Positions 47,351 to 58,123 are shown, counted from the stretch's first letter. The stretch: DNA of 64,000 nt from Massilia sp. YIM B02769 (GCF_030411995.1 NZ_JASNRC010000003.1:1-64000), one strand, 5' to 3'. Numbers and translations are program-made. Notes: generated by a model not told the origin, from the letters alone.

Positions 47351-48433
47351 ATGAACCTATCCCGCGTCGCCGAGACGATCTCGAATTACGCGCGCGCCGA
47401 AATGTACGCGTTGTCCTCGATCCGCAAGCTGTCGGACGTGCACCTGATCTGGGGTCCGATCTACGCGCGCTCGGCCTACGGCATCGGGGCCAAGGACTTT
47501 TCGCTGTACCGCCTGGCCAGTACACCGAAGCACGCCTGGTCCGATTACCTGATCAACGAGCCATTGAAGGCGCAATACGCGGCCTTCACGTCGAAGGAAG
47601 CGCGCCAGCTTGCGGACGACAAGTCGCGCTTCTTCGAACACTGCCACGCCCACGGCATCCGCACCATCCCGATCCTGGGCATGGTAACGTCGCTGCCGGC
47701 GGACGGCGGCATCATCCCGCACCTGTATTCGACCGAGGACCTGGCGCGCGTGCTGGTGCCGGGCGACTATTTCTTCAAGCCGAGCAACGGCTCGCACGGG
47801 AACGGCACCTTTTCGCTGCGCGTCGAGGGCGCCACCCTGCACTGGGCGGGCCGCAGCGGTTCCTTCGAAGAATTCTTCGCGTATTGCCGCGCCGCGCTGA
47901 AGCATACGCGGGCGCTGATCGTGCAGCCGAAGATGGTCAACCACCAGACGATCCGCAACATTACCCAAGCCAGGGGCTTGTCGACGGTGCGCATCGTTAC
48001 GGTGCGCAAGGGCAGCGAGATCAAGGTGATCGGCTCCTGCCTGCGTATCATCGTCGGCGACAGCGAAACCGATAATTTTACCCACGGCTCGAGCGGCAAC
48101 CTGGTCGGCGCCATCGATTCCGATACGGGCGAGCTGATCGGCGTACGTGCCTCGGTATCGCGCACCTGGCCGAAGATGACCGACGTGCTGGCCCACCCGC
48201 GCACCGGCAAGACCATCGTCGGCGTGAAGCTGCCTTACTGGCAGGATGTGGTGGAACTGGTGACGCAGGCGCATCAGTCGATCGACAATTTGTACACCGT
48301 CGGCTGGGACGTGGCGATCACCGACCATGGGCCGGTGATTGTCGAGGCCAACTGGCGCTACGACATCGACATCCTGCAGGTGGCCTACAAGAAGGGTTAC
48401 CGCCAGGTGATCGCCGACAACCTGACGGTGTGA
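47351..48433 (+). CDS. Sugar-transfer-associated ATP-grasp protein
   Basis: A 360-aa ATP-grasp enzyme of the family often encoded in capsule and exopolysaccharide loci (ATPgrasp_ST). Segments that fit are TSKEARQLADDKSRFFEHCH (N-lobe), the ATP-binding GDYFFKPSNGSHGNGTFSL, IVQPKMVNHQTIRNI and the metal-binding end DVAITDHGPVIVEANWRYD. No signal peptide. Here it stands alone, not in a polysaccharide cluster. A carboxylate-amine ligation is likely from the fold; the substrate is unknown. AAAGG precedes the ATG. Confidence 0.82.
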   Translation: MNLSRVAETISNYARAEMYALSSIRKLSDVHLIWGPIYARSAYGIGAKDFSLYRLASTPKHAWSDYLINEPLKAQYAAFTSKEARQLADDKSRFFEHCHAHGIRTIPILGMVTSLPADGGIIPHLYSTEDLARVLVPGDYFFKPSNGSHGNGTFSLRVEGATLHWAGRSGSFEEFFAYCRAALKHTRALIVQPKMVNHQTIRNITQARGLSTVRIVTVRKGSEIKVIGSCLRIIVGDSETDNFTHGSSGNLVGAIDSDTGELIGVRASVSRTWPKMTDVLAHPRTGKTIVGVKLPYWQDVVELVTQAHQSIDNLYTVGWDVAITDHGPVIVEANWRYDIDILQVAYKKGYRQVIADNLTV

Positions 48434-48449
48434 AGCCGGGCCTGTAAAG

Positions 48450-48479
48450 TTGTCAATGCGCGGCAAACGCGCGTAGAAT
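48450..48479 (+). promoter_or_regulatory. Promoter of tRNA-Gly
   Basis: TTGTCA (48450-48455), 18-bp spacer, TAGAAT (48474-48479), predicting a start a few bases before the mature tRNA at 48489. Both boxes match five of six consensus positions. Confidence 0.8.
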
Positions 48480-48488
48480 GCTGGCAAC

Positions 48489-48562
48489 GCGGGTGTAGTT
48501 CAATGGTAGAACGGCAGCTTCCCAAGCTTCATACGAGGGTTCGATTCCCTTCACCCGCTCCA
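48489..48562 (+). tRNA. tRNA-Gly (anticodon CCC)
   Basis: A 74-nt tRNA with encoded CCA. Acceptor stem GCGGGTG / CACCCGC, D-stem GTTC / GAAC, anticodon loop TTCCCAA (anticodon CCC) and T-arm GAGGG-TTCGATT-CCCTT. It closely matches E. coli glyU. The anticodon stem GCAGC / GCTTC has one C-U mismatch at positions 28-42. It reads GGG codons. No integrase or repeated 3' end is seen downstream, so it is not an occupied attachment site here. Confidence 0.97.
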
Positions 48563-48573
48563 CGACCGCTTCA

Positions 48574-48900
48574 TCATCGCGCCGCTTTCTGGCGCAGCCA
48601 ATCCGTGCTTCGGTGGAAACCACTGTGGGCCGGACCGAAAAATACCCCGCTGGGCAATCCTTGCAATGCACACCGCGCTCGCGCCAGCGCCATGCTGGCG
48701 TCGTGGCTGCTGCCTTCGGTTCCGATGAAGCGGATGCGCGGATGGCTGCCGGCAATCGTCAGCAACTGTTTCTGGCGCGGCGCCAGGAGGCTCGCTCCGG
48801 CCAGGCCCGGGTCTGCAATGACGCGCGGCTGGATTGCCGGCGGCTTGCCCTTGAAACGTATCCTGAGCATCAAGGACTGCGGAAGAGAAGTAGTGTCCAT
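48574..48900 (-). CDS. Hypothetical protein
   Basis: A 108-aa soluble protein, not recognised. It has coding-like codon use and an AAAGG ribosome-binding site 7 bp before the ATG; that site lies inside the palindrome CGAAAG-G-CTTTCG. Sequence features such as IQPRVIADPGLAGASLLAPR and IAGSHPRIRFIGTEGSSH give no domain match from memory. It is convergent with tRNA-Gly, ending 12 bp from the CCA. The opposite strand is also open, so I am only moderately sure it is a gene. Confidence 0.5.
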   Translation of the reverse strand: MDTTSLPQSLMLRIRFKGKPPAIQPRVIADPGLAGASLLAPRQKQLLTIAGSHPRIRFIGTEGSSHDASMALARARCALQGLPSGVFFGPAHSGFHRSTDWLRQKAAR

Positions 48901-49077
48901 GCGAAAGCCTTTCGGTCAAGCTGGGCCAGGCCCAAACGATGATTTTTTACTATTCTAGTGGAGCTGCCACAGAGAGGCCGTTCAGCTTGCCCTAAGCGTG
49001 CGCCCCTTGAGCGCGGGAATGAATTGTGATGACATGGCAGCTCTGCTGGTCCATGCCGAACCTTGCCGGAGCGCGCC

Positions 49078-50022
49078 ATGTCATTGCCGTCTTTCGAACG
49101 CAGACGCTTGCTGCAAGCCATGCTTGCCGCCGGCGGCTGTTCGCTCGCTCCACCATTGCTGGCGCAGCAGCCGCCCCCGAAGTCACCCCTGCAGCAGACA
49201 CTCCTGACGCGTCCGATTCCCTCGTCCGGCGAACAGCTCCCCGTCGTCGGCCTGGGCAGCTGGATCACCTTCAACGTCGGCAACGACGCCCAGGCGCGCG
49301 CCGCCTGCACCGAGGTCGTCAAGGCCTTTTTCGCCGCCGGCGGCCGCCTGATCGATTCGTCTCCCATGTATGGCTCGGCCCAGTCGGTGATCGGCGACGC
49401 GCTCGCCCGGCTCGGGCACCCGAAACCGCTGTTTGCCGCCGACAAGGTCTGGACCAACAGCGGTGGCCCGGCCCAGATCGACACCTCGCGCAAGCTGTGG
49501 CGCATCCCGCGTTTCGACCTGCTGCAAGTGCATAACCTGCTGGCCTGGGAAGACCACCTGCCGCTGCTGCTGCGCATGAAGGCGACGAATCGCCTGCGCT
49601 ACGTCGGCATCACGACCTCGGAAGGGCGGCGCCATGGCGAGATCGTCAAGCTGATGGAAAGCCAGCCGCTCGACTTCGTGCAGGTCAGCTACAACGTGCT
49701 CGACCGCGAAGTGGAAAACCGCATCCTGCCGCTGGCGCGCGAGCGGCGCATCGCCGTGATCGTCAACCGGCCCTTCCGCCAGGGCGATTTGACGCAGAGC
49801 CTGGCAGGCAAGCCGCTGCCGGGATGGGCAGCGGAGATCGGCTGCACCAGCTGGGCGCAGATCCTGCTGAAATTCATCGTCTCGCACCCGGACGTCACCT
49901 GCGCGATTCCCGCCACCTCGAACCCGCGCCACGCAACAGAGAACATGCTGGCCGCGCGCGGGCCGCTGCCGGACCAGAACCTGCGCCGGCGCATCGTCGC
50001 CGACGTGCAAAAGCTGACCTAG
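49078..50022 (+). CDS. Exported aldo/keto reductase (Tat signal)
   Basis: A 314-aa oxidoreductase. The N-terminus FERRRLLQAMLAAGGCSLAP has a twin-arginine-type motif and hydrophobic core; the Cys may also fit a lipobox. The AKR barrel follows, with the full catalytic set: Asp and Tyr in RLIDSSPMYGSA, Lys in FAADKVWTN and His in LLQVHNLLAW. ATG 49078 has GGAG 8 bp upstream and gives the complete signal. Members with Tat signals are predicted periplasmic NADPH enzymes loaded before export. The substrate is unknown. The DUF6064 membrane protein starts 10 bp later. Confidence 0.87.
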   Translation: MSLPSFERRRLLQAMLAAGGCSLAPPLLAQQPPPKSPLQQTLLTRPIPSSGEQLPVVGLGSWITFNVGNDAQARAACTEVVKAFFAAGGRLIDSSPMYGSAQSVIGDALARLGHPKPLFAADKVWTNSGGPAQIDTSRKLWRIPRFDLLQVHNLLAWEDHLPLLLRMKATNRLRYVGITTSEGRRHGEIVKLMESQPLDFVQVSYNVLDREVENRILPLARERRIAVIVNRPFRQGDLTQSLAGKPLPGWAAEIGCTSWAQILLKFIVSHPDVTCAIPATSNPRHATENMLAARGPLPDQNLRRRIVADVQKLT

Positions 50023-50032
50023 AGACACCGAC

Positions 50033-50737
50033 ATGAGCGAATGGTGGACCTATACCCTGTCGGACCTGCTGATGTTTTCCAGGCCCACCTATTTCCGCCT
50101 GTTCGCGCTACTGAACGAGGCGGTGTGGCCGGCGCACCTGATCGCCATCCTGGTCGGGCTGACGCTGGTGGCAGCCATCCTGCGCGGCGCGGGCAAGGCC
50201 GGGCGCCTGGCGGCGGCGCTGCTCGCCGTTTGCTGGCTGTGGGTGGCCTGGACTTACCACGCCCAGCGCTATGCCGGCATCAACCTGGCGGCGCCGTATT
50301 TTGCGATGGGCTTCGCGCTGCAAACCGTGCTGCTGTGCTGGCTGGCCACGCACCGGCGCGCACCGGCCATCGCTTCCTGGCGCGGGCCGCTGGGCGGCCT
50401 GGCGTTTGCGCTGGTGCTGGCGGGCTTGCTGCTGTATCCGCTGTTGGCCGCCTTCGACGGGCGCCCCTGGCAACAGGCGGAAGTGTTCGGCATCGCGCCC
50501 GACCCCACCGTGGCGGCCACGCTCGGCATGCTGCTGCTGTGGCGCGCGCCTCCGTTCCTGTGGATCGTGCCGCTGCTGTGGTGCGCCGTCAGCGGCGCCA
50601 CCCTGATGGAACTGCGGTCGCCGCAAGCCTGGGTCTTGCCGGGAATCGGCCTGCTGGCGCTGGCGGCGATGTTCATCGCGCGCCTGCGCATGCGGCCGCT
50701 GCCGCGCCAGCACCAGCACACCTCGTCTACTGGCTGA
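50033..50737 (+). CDS. DUF6064-family membrane protein
   Basis: A 234-aa integral membrane protein with about six or seven TM helices. It opens with MSEWWTYTLSDLLMFSRPTY, the usual start of DUF6064 proteins, followed by LFALLNEAVWPAHLIAILVG. The C-terminus is a short basic His/Gln tail. No known function. Probably cotranscribed with the aldo/keto reductase. Its 3' end overlaps the convergent deacylase gene by 11 bp. Confidence 0.82.
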   Translation: MSEWWTYTLSDLLMFSRPTYFRLFALLNEAVWPAHLIAILVGLTLVAAILRGAGKAGRLAAALLAVCWLWVAWTYHAQRYAGINLAAPYFAMGFALQTVLLCWLATHRRAPAIASWRGPLGGLAFALVLAGLLLYPLLAAFDGRPWQQAEVFGIAPDPTVAATLGMLLLWRAPPFLWIVPLLWCAVSGATLMELRSPQAWVLPGIGLLALAAMFIARLRMRPLPRQHQHTSSTG

Positions 50738-51845
50738 GCAGGCTGCCGGTGCGGAAGCCCGTGTCGCCGGCGATCTTGCAAACGTGCATGCCGCGCAACA
50801 GGTGGCGGTGCGCCGTGCTGGCAAAGAACACGCCGGCGCGCGTTGGTTTTACAGGCGTCACCTGGCCCGTCACCGGGTTGACGATCTCGGCCACGGTTTC
50901 CTCGGCCTGCACCCGGTCGCCGAGCTGCTTCAGGAATACCAGCACGCCCGAATGCGGCGCAAACAGGGGTTCGACGGCATCGAGCGGCGTCGGCTTGCAG
51001 ATCGGCTCCGGCAGCGGTTCCAGCGGGATATCGAGCACGCCGGCACGCGCCAGGTATTGCAGCAGGGCCTGGGCATCCGGCTGGGCCAGCTCGTAGCGCA
51101 CGTCGTTTTCGCCGCGCAGCTCGACGGTGATCGCGACGCAGGCCGGCGGAATGGCGACGTCCGGACCGAAGTGCTCGGCCAGGTCCCACCACAGGCGGCT
51201 GCAGGCTTCGTCGAAGGGCTCGCCGCCCGACTCGCGCGCCAGCAGCACGGCGTGGGCGCCCATCAGCGCGGCCAGCGGCTGGGCGGCCTCGGCCAGCGGT
51301 TCGCCGGCGTACATGTGCAGCACCGATTCGTTGTCGCAGTGCAGGTCGAGCATGATGTCGGCATCGATCGCCATCGACAGCAGGGCTTTCTTCAATACGC
51401 CGCCGGCGGTGGAGGGCGCCCATTCCGCGAGCGAGTTGCGCGCGTGTTCGCGGATCAGGGCGACATTCGCGTCGGCATCCTGGCCCAGCTTGCCTTCCAG
51501 CGATTGTTTCAGGTCTTGCGCCACGTGCTTGTAGGCGCGGTTGAAATTCACCCCGGTCGACAGGTCGTAGCGGCCGAAAGGCGTGCCGTGGATGGTCTGC
51601 GACAGGCCGATGGGGTTGGCTGCCGGCACCAGGATGATTTCGCCTTTGATGCGGCCCTCGGCTTCCAGGCGGTCGAGCTCCTGGCGCAGGAAGTGGGCGA
51701 CCAGCATGGCCGGTACTTCGTCGGCGTGCAGCGAGGCCTGGATATACACCTTCTTGCCGCTGCCGGGCTGGCCGTAATGGAAGGAGGTGAGCTGGAAAGT
51801 GGCGACGTTGTCTTCGATCGCGATCGGGTGTTTGGTCGAATGCAT
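50727..51845 (-). CDS. Succinylglutamate desuccinylase/aspartoacylase-family zinc hydrolase
   Basis: A 372-aa M14-like zinc amidohydrolase. Zinc ligands are in QASLHADEVPAM (His and Glu, about 42-45) and DIMLDLHCDNES (His). Substrate-binding Asn/Arg appear in TGVNFNRAYK. The C-terminal beta domain (PHSGVLVFLKQLGDRVQAEE) resembles a biotinyl/lipoyl fold, common in this subfamily. Candidates for substrate are N-acyl amino acids; the arginine succinyltransferase pathway genes are not nearby, so AstE is not claimed. The second of two adjacent ATGs has the better spacing from GAGG. Confidence 0.88.
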   Translation of the reverse strand: MHSTKHPIAIEDNVATFQLTSFHYGQPGSGKKVYIQASLHADEVPAMLVAHFLRQELDRLEAEGRIKGEIILVPAANPIGLSQTIHGTPFGRYDLSTGVNFNRAYKHVAQDLKQSLEGKLGQDADANVALIREHARNSLAEWAPSTAGGVLKKALLSMAIDADIMLDLHCDNESVLHMYAGEPLAEAAQPLAALMGAHAVLLARESGGEPFDEACSRLWWDLAEHFGPDVAIPPACVAITVELRGENDVRYELAQPDAQALLQYLARAGVLDIPLEPLPEPICKPTPLDAVEPLFAPHSGVLVFLKQLGDRVQAEETVAEIVNPVTGQVTPVKPTRAGVFFASTAHRHLLRGMHVCKIAGDTGFRTGSLLSQ

Positions 51846-51973
51846 CATGGCCTCGGAAGGAGCTGAACGGGAGAAATATTATCGCGCAAATTGTCTTTAT
51901 GATCACACGACTATGCGGCGCAGCAACAGTTTCATGAACATGTTGTGGCGGTAATGACGGCAGGACGGTAGGC

Positions 51974-51979
51974 TATAAT
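51974..51979 (+). promoter_or_regulatory. -10 box of trmB
   Basis: A perfect TATAAT 34 bp before the trmB start. No recognisable -35 lies at 16-18 bp upstream, so the promoter may depend on other contacts. Confidence 0.5.
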
Positions 51980-52012
51980 GTGCGCCGTTTCTGTCCTCCT
52001 ACCCAAATTCCC

Positions 52013-52732
52013 ATGTCCGAAGAAAAGCCAAGCAACGGCCCAGCCCGTACGATGCTGTACGACCCTACCGAACACCGCATCCGCAGTTTCGTCACGCGCG
52101 CCGGCAGGCTGTCGACGGGGCAGGCACGCGCCTTCGAGGAATTCGGGCCGCAATTTTTGGTCGAGTACAAGAAGGAGCTGCTCGACTATGAGGCCGCCTT
52201 CGGGCGCAAGGCGCCGGTCATCCTGGAGATCGGCTTCGGCATGGGCGACACCACGGCGCACATCGCGCGCCTGATGCCGGAAAAGGATTTCATCGGTGTC
52301 GAAGTGCACACGCCGGGCGTGGGCAGCCTGCTCAAGCAGATCGGCGAGCAGTCGATTACCAATTTGCGCCTGGTCCAGCACGACGTGTTCGAGGTGCTGA
52401 ACCACATGATCGCGGACGGCTCGCTGGCTGGCGTGCATGTGTTCTTCCCGGACCCCTGGCACAAGGCGCGCCACAACAAGCGCCGTTTGATCCAGGCGCC
52501 GTTCGTCAAGTTGCTGTGCCAGAAACTGGAAGCCGGCGGCTATATTCACCTGGCGACCGACTGGGAAGACTATGCGGTGCAGATGCTGGAGGTGCTGGGC
52601 GCCGAAGAGCAGCTGGCGAATACCGCCGAGGGTTATGCGCCGCAGCCGGCGTACCGGCCGCTGACCAAGTTCGAGAACCGTGGCCTGAAACTCGGCCATG
52701 GCGTGTGGGATCTGGTGTTCACCAAGAAGTAA
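52013..52732 (+). CDS. trmB: tRNA (guanine-N7-)-methyltransferase
   Basis: SAM-dependent methylation of G46 in the tRNA variable loop. The 239-aa protein has SAM motif [17 protein letters not shown] (about 61-76), [13 protein letters not shown] and the family signature [19 protein letters not shown] (about 136-154). The C-terminal [17 protein letters not shown] is conserved. The ATG at 52013 follows the predicted start site by about 27 nt. Cytoplasmic. Confidence 0.97.
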   Translation: MSEEKPSNGPARTMLYDPTEHRIRSFVTRAGRLSTGQARAFEEFGPQFLVEYKKELLDYEAAFGRKAPVILEIGFGMGDTTAHIARLMPEKDFIGVEVHTPGVGSLLKQIGEQSITNLRLVQHDVFEVLNHMIADGSLAGVHVFFPDPWHKARHNKRRLIQAPFVKLLCQKLEAGGYIHLATDWEDYAVQMLEVLGAEEQLANTAEGYAPQPAYRPLTKFENRGLKLGHGVWDLVFTKK

Positions 52733-52776
52733 TCAGTAGGCTGCCGGCATTTCTGGCATTGTTGGCCGTGCCCGAC

Positions 52777-52887
52777 GTAGGGTGGGCGCCCCGTGCCCAC
52801 GCGTGAACGCTGATCATTGTTGGCTCGCTTTTCAACAAGCCAACACTATTCACACGTCACGCGTGGGCACAGGGGCGCCCACCCTAC
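52777..52887. repeat. GTAG-type REP palindrome (111 bp)
   Basis: Outward-facing arms of about 28-30 bp (GTAGGGTGGGCGCCCCGTGC from the left; the right arm has one extra base) enclose an inner hairpin with 8-bp arms TGTTGGCT / AGCCAACA. It fills most of the gap between convergent trmB and the sugar transporter gene, ending 3 bp from the latter's stop codon. Confidence 0.87.
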
Positions 52888-52890
52888 CAA

Positions 52891-54168
52891 TCAAGCGGCG
52901 CGTGGCCTACGCGCGAACATCCCGAAGCACACGATGATGCCGTAGCAGATAGCCGGCACGATCAGCGCCATCTTCAGCCCCACCAGGTCCGCCGTGTGCC
53001 CGGTAATCAGGGGCACGATCGCGCCGCCGACAATCGCCACGCAGATCAGCCCCGACCCCTCCGCCGCACGCTCCCCCAGCCCTTCGCAGGCCAGCGAGAA
53101 GATGGTCGGGAACATGATGGAATTGAACAGCCCCACCGCCAGCAGCGACCAGCCCGACACCATGCCGGTCGTATTCGCCGACACCAGCAGCAGCAGGATC
53201 GTCATGCTTGCCGCGCAGGCCAGCACCTTCCCCGGCGAGAACATGCGCAGCAGGGCCGCGCCGATGAAGCGGCCGACCATGGCGCCGCCCCAGTATAGCG
53301 GCACGTGCTTGCCGGCCGCTTCCGCGCTCAGTCCCAGCACGTTCGATTCCATCAGGTAGTTCACGATCACCGAGCCGACCGCCACTTCCGCGCCCACGTA
53401 CAGGAAGATGCAGGCCGCGCCGAACGCAAAGCGCGGCTGCTTCAGCAGTTCGAAGGCCTTCAGGATGCTGACCTTCGGCGCCGGCGTCTCTACCAGCTTC
53501 TTGCGGTTGTGCCAGACCAGGGCGGCCACGATCACCAGCGCGATCGCCAGGCCGATATAGGTCTGCACCACGACCCGCGTTTCCTCGGCGCGGTAGGCGT
53601 CGAGCGCGGCGCCGCTCAGGGTGCTCGCATCGATTGTCGCCAGCGAGCCCAGGATCAGGATCGCGCCCACGTACGGGAACACCGTGGTGCCGAGCGAATT
53701 GAAGGCCTGGGCAAAGGTCAGGCGGCTGTGCGCCGTCTGCGGCGCGCCGAGCAGCGAGATCAGCGGATTGGCCACCACCTGCACGATGGTGATGCCGGAG
53801 GCCAGCACGAACAGCGCGACCAGGAAGGTGGCGAACACGCCCGACGAGGAAGCCGGAATGAACAGCAAACAGCCCGCCGTCATGGTCAGCAGCCCCACCA
53901 CCGCGGTGCGCATGTAACCGATGCGCTGCACGATGGCGGCTGCCGGAATCGAGACGATGAAGTAGGCGGCGAAGAAGGCCGACTGCACCAGCATCGCCTG
54001 TGCGTAGCTGAGCGTGAACAAGTCCTTCAGCTTGGGGATGATGACGTCGTTCAGGCTGGTGATGCCGCCGAAGATGAAGAACAGCGCGAAGACAAAGGTC
54101 TGCAGGCTGGCGGCATTCGCCGGCACAGCATGGGCAGGCGCGGGGGCGGTAGAGGATTCGATCTGCAT
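52891..54168 (-). CDS. FGHS-family sugar:proton symporter (FucP/GluP-like MFS)
   Basis: A 425-aa major-facilitator permease with 12 TM helices. It matches the fucose/galactose/glucose symporter family: FALFFIFGGITSLNDVIIPK in TM1, YAQAMLVQSAFFAAYFIVSI in TM2, and the conserved QVVANPLISLLG and AQAFNSLGTTVFPYVGAIL. The C-terminal half has FLYVGAEVAVGSVIVNYLM and NSIMFPTIFSLACEGLG. The sugar is probably glucose, galactose or N-acetylglucosamine, not resolvable here. It lies 38 bp downstream of recQ on the same strand, without a clear ribosome-binding site. Confidence 0.9.
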   Translation of the reverse strand: MQIESSTAPAPAHAVPANAASLQTFVFALFFIFGGITSLNDVIIPKLKDLFTLSYAQAMLVQSAFFAAYFIVSIPAAAIVQRIGYMRTAVVGLLTMTAGCLLFIPASSSGVFATFLVALFVLASGITIVQVVANPLISLLGAPQTAHSRLTFAQAFNSLGTTVFPYVGAILILGSLATIDASTLSGAALDAYRAEETRVVVQTYIGLAIALVIVAALVWHNRKKLVETPAPKVSILKAFELLKQPRFAFGAACIFLYVGAEVAVGSVIVNYLMESNVLGLSAEAAGKHVPLYWGGAMVGRFIGAALLRMFSPGKVLACAASMTILLLLVSANTTGMVSGWSLLAVGLFNSIMFPTIFSLACEGLGERAAEGSGLICVAIVGGAIVPLITGHTADLVGLKMALIVPAICYGIIVCFGMFARRPRAA

Positions 54169-54206
54169 GTTGGATAAGCTATGGTTGAATCGTGCCTCGG
54201 CTACTG

Positions 54207-56042
<1,836 letters not shown>

Positions 56043-56058
56043 GCAAAGTTTCCTGGGA

Positions 56059-56892
56059 TTATTCCGCCCAGTCCACCAGGCCGTAGTGCGCGGTGACGAG
56101 GACGATCACGCCGAACACGATACGGTACCAGGCGAAGATCGTGAAGTCGTGGGTACTGATGTAGCGCAGCAGCCAGCGCACGCACAGGAAAGCCGAGACG
56201 AAGGCGGCCAGGCCGCCGATGCCGAACATCGGCAGGTCGCTCATCGACAGCAGCGCGCGTTCCTTGTACACCGAGTACACGGTGGCCGACAGCAGGGTCG
56301 GGATCGCCAGGAAGAAGGAGAATTCGGTGGCCGCCTTGCGCGACAGGCCGAACAGCATGCCGCCGATGATGGTGGCGCCCGAGCGGCTGGTGCCCGGTAT
56401 CAGGGCGAATGCCTGGGCGCAGCCGACCTTCAAGGCGTCGAGCACCGTCATGTCGTCGACGGTCTCGATGCGCGCGGCCTTTGGCAAATGCTTGTGGCGG
56501 CGCTCGGCGTACAGGATCACGAAGGCGCCGACGATGAAGGCCATCGCCACCGGCACCGGCTTGAACAGCTCGGCCTTGATGGCGCTGGCGAAGACCAGGC
56601 CGAGGAGGGCGGCCGGCAGGAAGGCGACGATCAGGTTGATCACGAACTTCTGCTGGCGCCGCTCGGAAGACAGGCCGCTCAGCACGCGGGCGATGCGCGC
56701 ACGGTATTCCCAGATCACGGCCAGCATGGCGCCGGCCTGGATCGCGATTTCGAAGACCTTGACCTTCTCGCCCGTGAAGTTCAGCAGGCTGCCGGCGAGG
56801 ATCAGGTGGCCGGTCGAGGAAATCGGCAGGAATTCGGTAAAGCCCTCGACCAGGCCCATGATGATCGCCTTGACGGCGAGAAGGATATCCAT
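56059..56892 (-). CDS. uppP: Undecaprenyl-diphosphatase UppP (BacA)
   Basis: Integral membrane phosphatase that recycles undecaprenyl pyrophosphate to the monophosphate for cell-wall synthesis; overexpression gives bacitracin resistance. The 277-aa protein has both active-site motifs, [17 protein letters not shown] (about 16-32) and [14 protein letters not shown] (about 168-181), with seven to eight TM helices. First gene of uppP-recQ. Confidence 0.96.
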   Translation of the reverse strand: MDILLAVKAIIMGLVEGFTEFLPISSTGHLILAGSLLNFTGEKVKVFEIAIQAGAMLAVIWEYRARIARVLSGLSSERRQQKFVINLIVAFLPAALLGLVFASAIKAELFKPVPVAMAFIVGAFVILYAERRHKHLPKAARIETVDDMTVLDALKVGCAQAFALIPGTSRSGATIIGGMLFGLSRKAATEFSFFLAIPTLLSATVYSVYKERALLSMSDLPMFGIGGLAAFVSAFLCVRWLLRYISTHDFTIFAWYRIVFGVIVLVTAHYGLVDWAE

Positions 56893-57161
56893 GAAGGTTT
56901 GCTATTGATGAGTGGGGAAGTAAAGGCGCGGATAAGCGGAGGCGACCCACAAGGCGTCGAAGCTTACCACGGACAGGCCCGGTGCCGCTGAGTTGGCCGC
57001 AATGGGCCGGGATATTTTATTGCGCGAATATTGCCTGTTTATTACTAGAAATTGCTCGCTTTATATGCCAGCCACGGCCGCGCACAATACCCGCCGCGAC
57101 ATGCGCCACGCCGGTTTTATCGTGCTAGACTCGTCTGCATGAGTAACGCTGCCGTTTACAA
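56893..57161. other. Intergenic region upstream of uppP
   Basis: 269 bp between divergent genes. An AT-rich block at about 57010-57070 probably carries the uppP promoter, but I cannot pick boxes with confidence. No gene or repeat seen. Confidence 0.3.
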
Positions 57162-57566
57162 ATGAGCATACTGGCGATCCTTGTCCTGCTGGCGGTCGCA
57201 TGGTCGGTGCTGGCGTTCGGACAACTGCCGAACCCCCTGCGTACACGCACTTGCCAGGGCCGTTCCTGGCGCCGCGCCTTCCCGCGGGCGTCCAACAAAC
57301 AAATCCGCGAATTCCTCTCCGTCTTCACATCGGCCTTCGATTTCCGCGATGCCGACCTCCTGAAGTTCCGTCCCGACGATCAATTGCTCGGTCTTTACCG
57401 CGCCGTGCATCCTTCGAAATGGATGCCTGGCACGGTGGAGTTCGACACCCTGGCGCGCAACCTGCGCGCCAAGTTCGGCGTGGCGCTGGAAGACATCTGG
57501 GACGAGCGCATGACGCTGGGCGCGCTGTTCTCGCATATCCAGCAGGCCCGGCCGGCAATGCGTTAA
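57162..57566 (+). CDS. Hypothetical membrane-anchored protein
   Basis: A 134-aa protein with one N-terminal hydrophobic helix (LAILVLLAVAWSVLAFG) and a soluble domain. The later part, ADLLKFRPDDQLLGLYRAVH with VEFDTLARNLRAKFGVALED, has the helical look of small acyl-carrier-like domains (DUF1493 style), but the usual DSL serine is absent. I do not assign a function. No Shine-Dalgarno is evident before the ATG. Confidence 0.6.
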   Translation: MSILAILVLLAVAWSVLAFGQLPNPLRTRTCQGRSWRRAFPRASNKQIREFLSVFTSAFDFRDADLLKFRPDDQLLGLYRAVHPSKWMPGTVEFDTLARNLRAKFGVALEDIWDERMTLGALFSHIQQARPAMR

Positions 57567-57652
57567 GGTCGGACGCCGGCGCCGCCCTGGCGCCCGCAAA
57601 ATATTTACAAGGCAGCACTTGAACCGTCATTGCCAAAGCTCATCTATTGGCA

Positions 57653-57865
57653 ATGATGAAACACAAGCTCAACTGGAGACGACCGCTCTTCTACCTGCTG
57701 CTGCCGGTGTTTTTCATCATGGTCTTTCTCGGCTTTCCGATCCGGATGGCGCCGCCGCCTGCCACCAGGGTCGGGCAGGAAATCTCGACAACCGTCAAAA
57801 AGAAAAAGAAGGCACGCCTGCTGATGCCGGGCGAATCCGAACCGGAGGCCGAAGAACCAGGCTGA
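57653..57865 (+). CDS. Small single-pass membrane protein, unknown
   Basis: A 70-aa product with a basic N-terminus, one TM helix (RPLFYLLLPVFFIMVFLGFP) and a charged tail containing VKKKKKARLL and a Glu/Pro-rich end. No domain recognised. Two adjacent ATGs (57653, 57656) are possible starts and neither has a good ribosome-binding site. It ends 3 bp from the convergent Cys-cluster gene. Confidence 0.55.
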   Translation: MMKHKLNWRRPLFYLLLPVFFIMVFLGFPIRMAPPPATRVGQEISTTVKKKKKARLLMPGESEPEAEEPG

Positions 57866-57868
57866 TGC

Positions 57869-58123
57869 TCAGGGCGCCGTTGCGCGTTCGAGTGCATCGA
57901 GCCAGCGGATCGCCTGTTCGCGGCTGTCGCCGCACATTTCCGGCGATGGTTGTAGGCCGCCGCAGAATGCCGGCCGCTCGGGACGCCCGAAGATCAGGCA
58001 GCGATTGTCCTCGGCCAGCTGCACGCAGCGCACGCCGGCTGGCTTGCCGTTGGGCATGCCCGGAATCGGACTGGTGATCGAAGGCGCCGTGCAGCAGGCG
58101 CCGCAGTGGTCGCGGCAATTCAT
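57869..58123 (-). CDS. YkgJ-family cysteine cluster protein
   Basis: An 84-aa protein dominated by Cys: [16 protein letters not shown] at the start, then VRCVQL, NRCLIF, AFCGGL and EMCGDS. This is the pattern of the YkgJ/YcgN Fe-S or zinc cluster family (CxxxCxxCC). The [15 protein letters not shown] and [10 protein letters not shown] segments are typical of the short proteobacterial version. Function is unknown. The ATG at 58123 starts exactly at the first motif. The SDR gene is divergent. Confidence 0.85.
   Translation of the reverse strand: MNCRDHCGACCTAPSITSPIPGMPNGKPAGVRCVQLAEDNRCLIFGRPERPAFCGGLQPSPEMCGDSREQAIRWLDALERATAP

Noticed and set aside
48503..48958. Plus-strand open frame across tRNA-Gly and beyond
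   Set aside because: It starts inside the tRNA and lacks a ribosome-binding site. The minus-strand frame at 48574-48900 is better supported.
48563..49077. Integrated element at tRNA-Gly
   Set aside because: No integrase, no repeat of the tRNA 3' end, and ordinary composition downstream.
56043..56100. LexA box before recQ
   Set aside because: No CTG-N10-CAG in the recQ or uppP upstream regions; recQ follows uppP in an operon.
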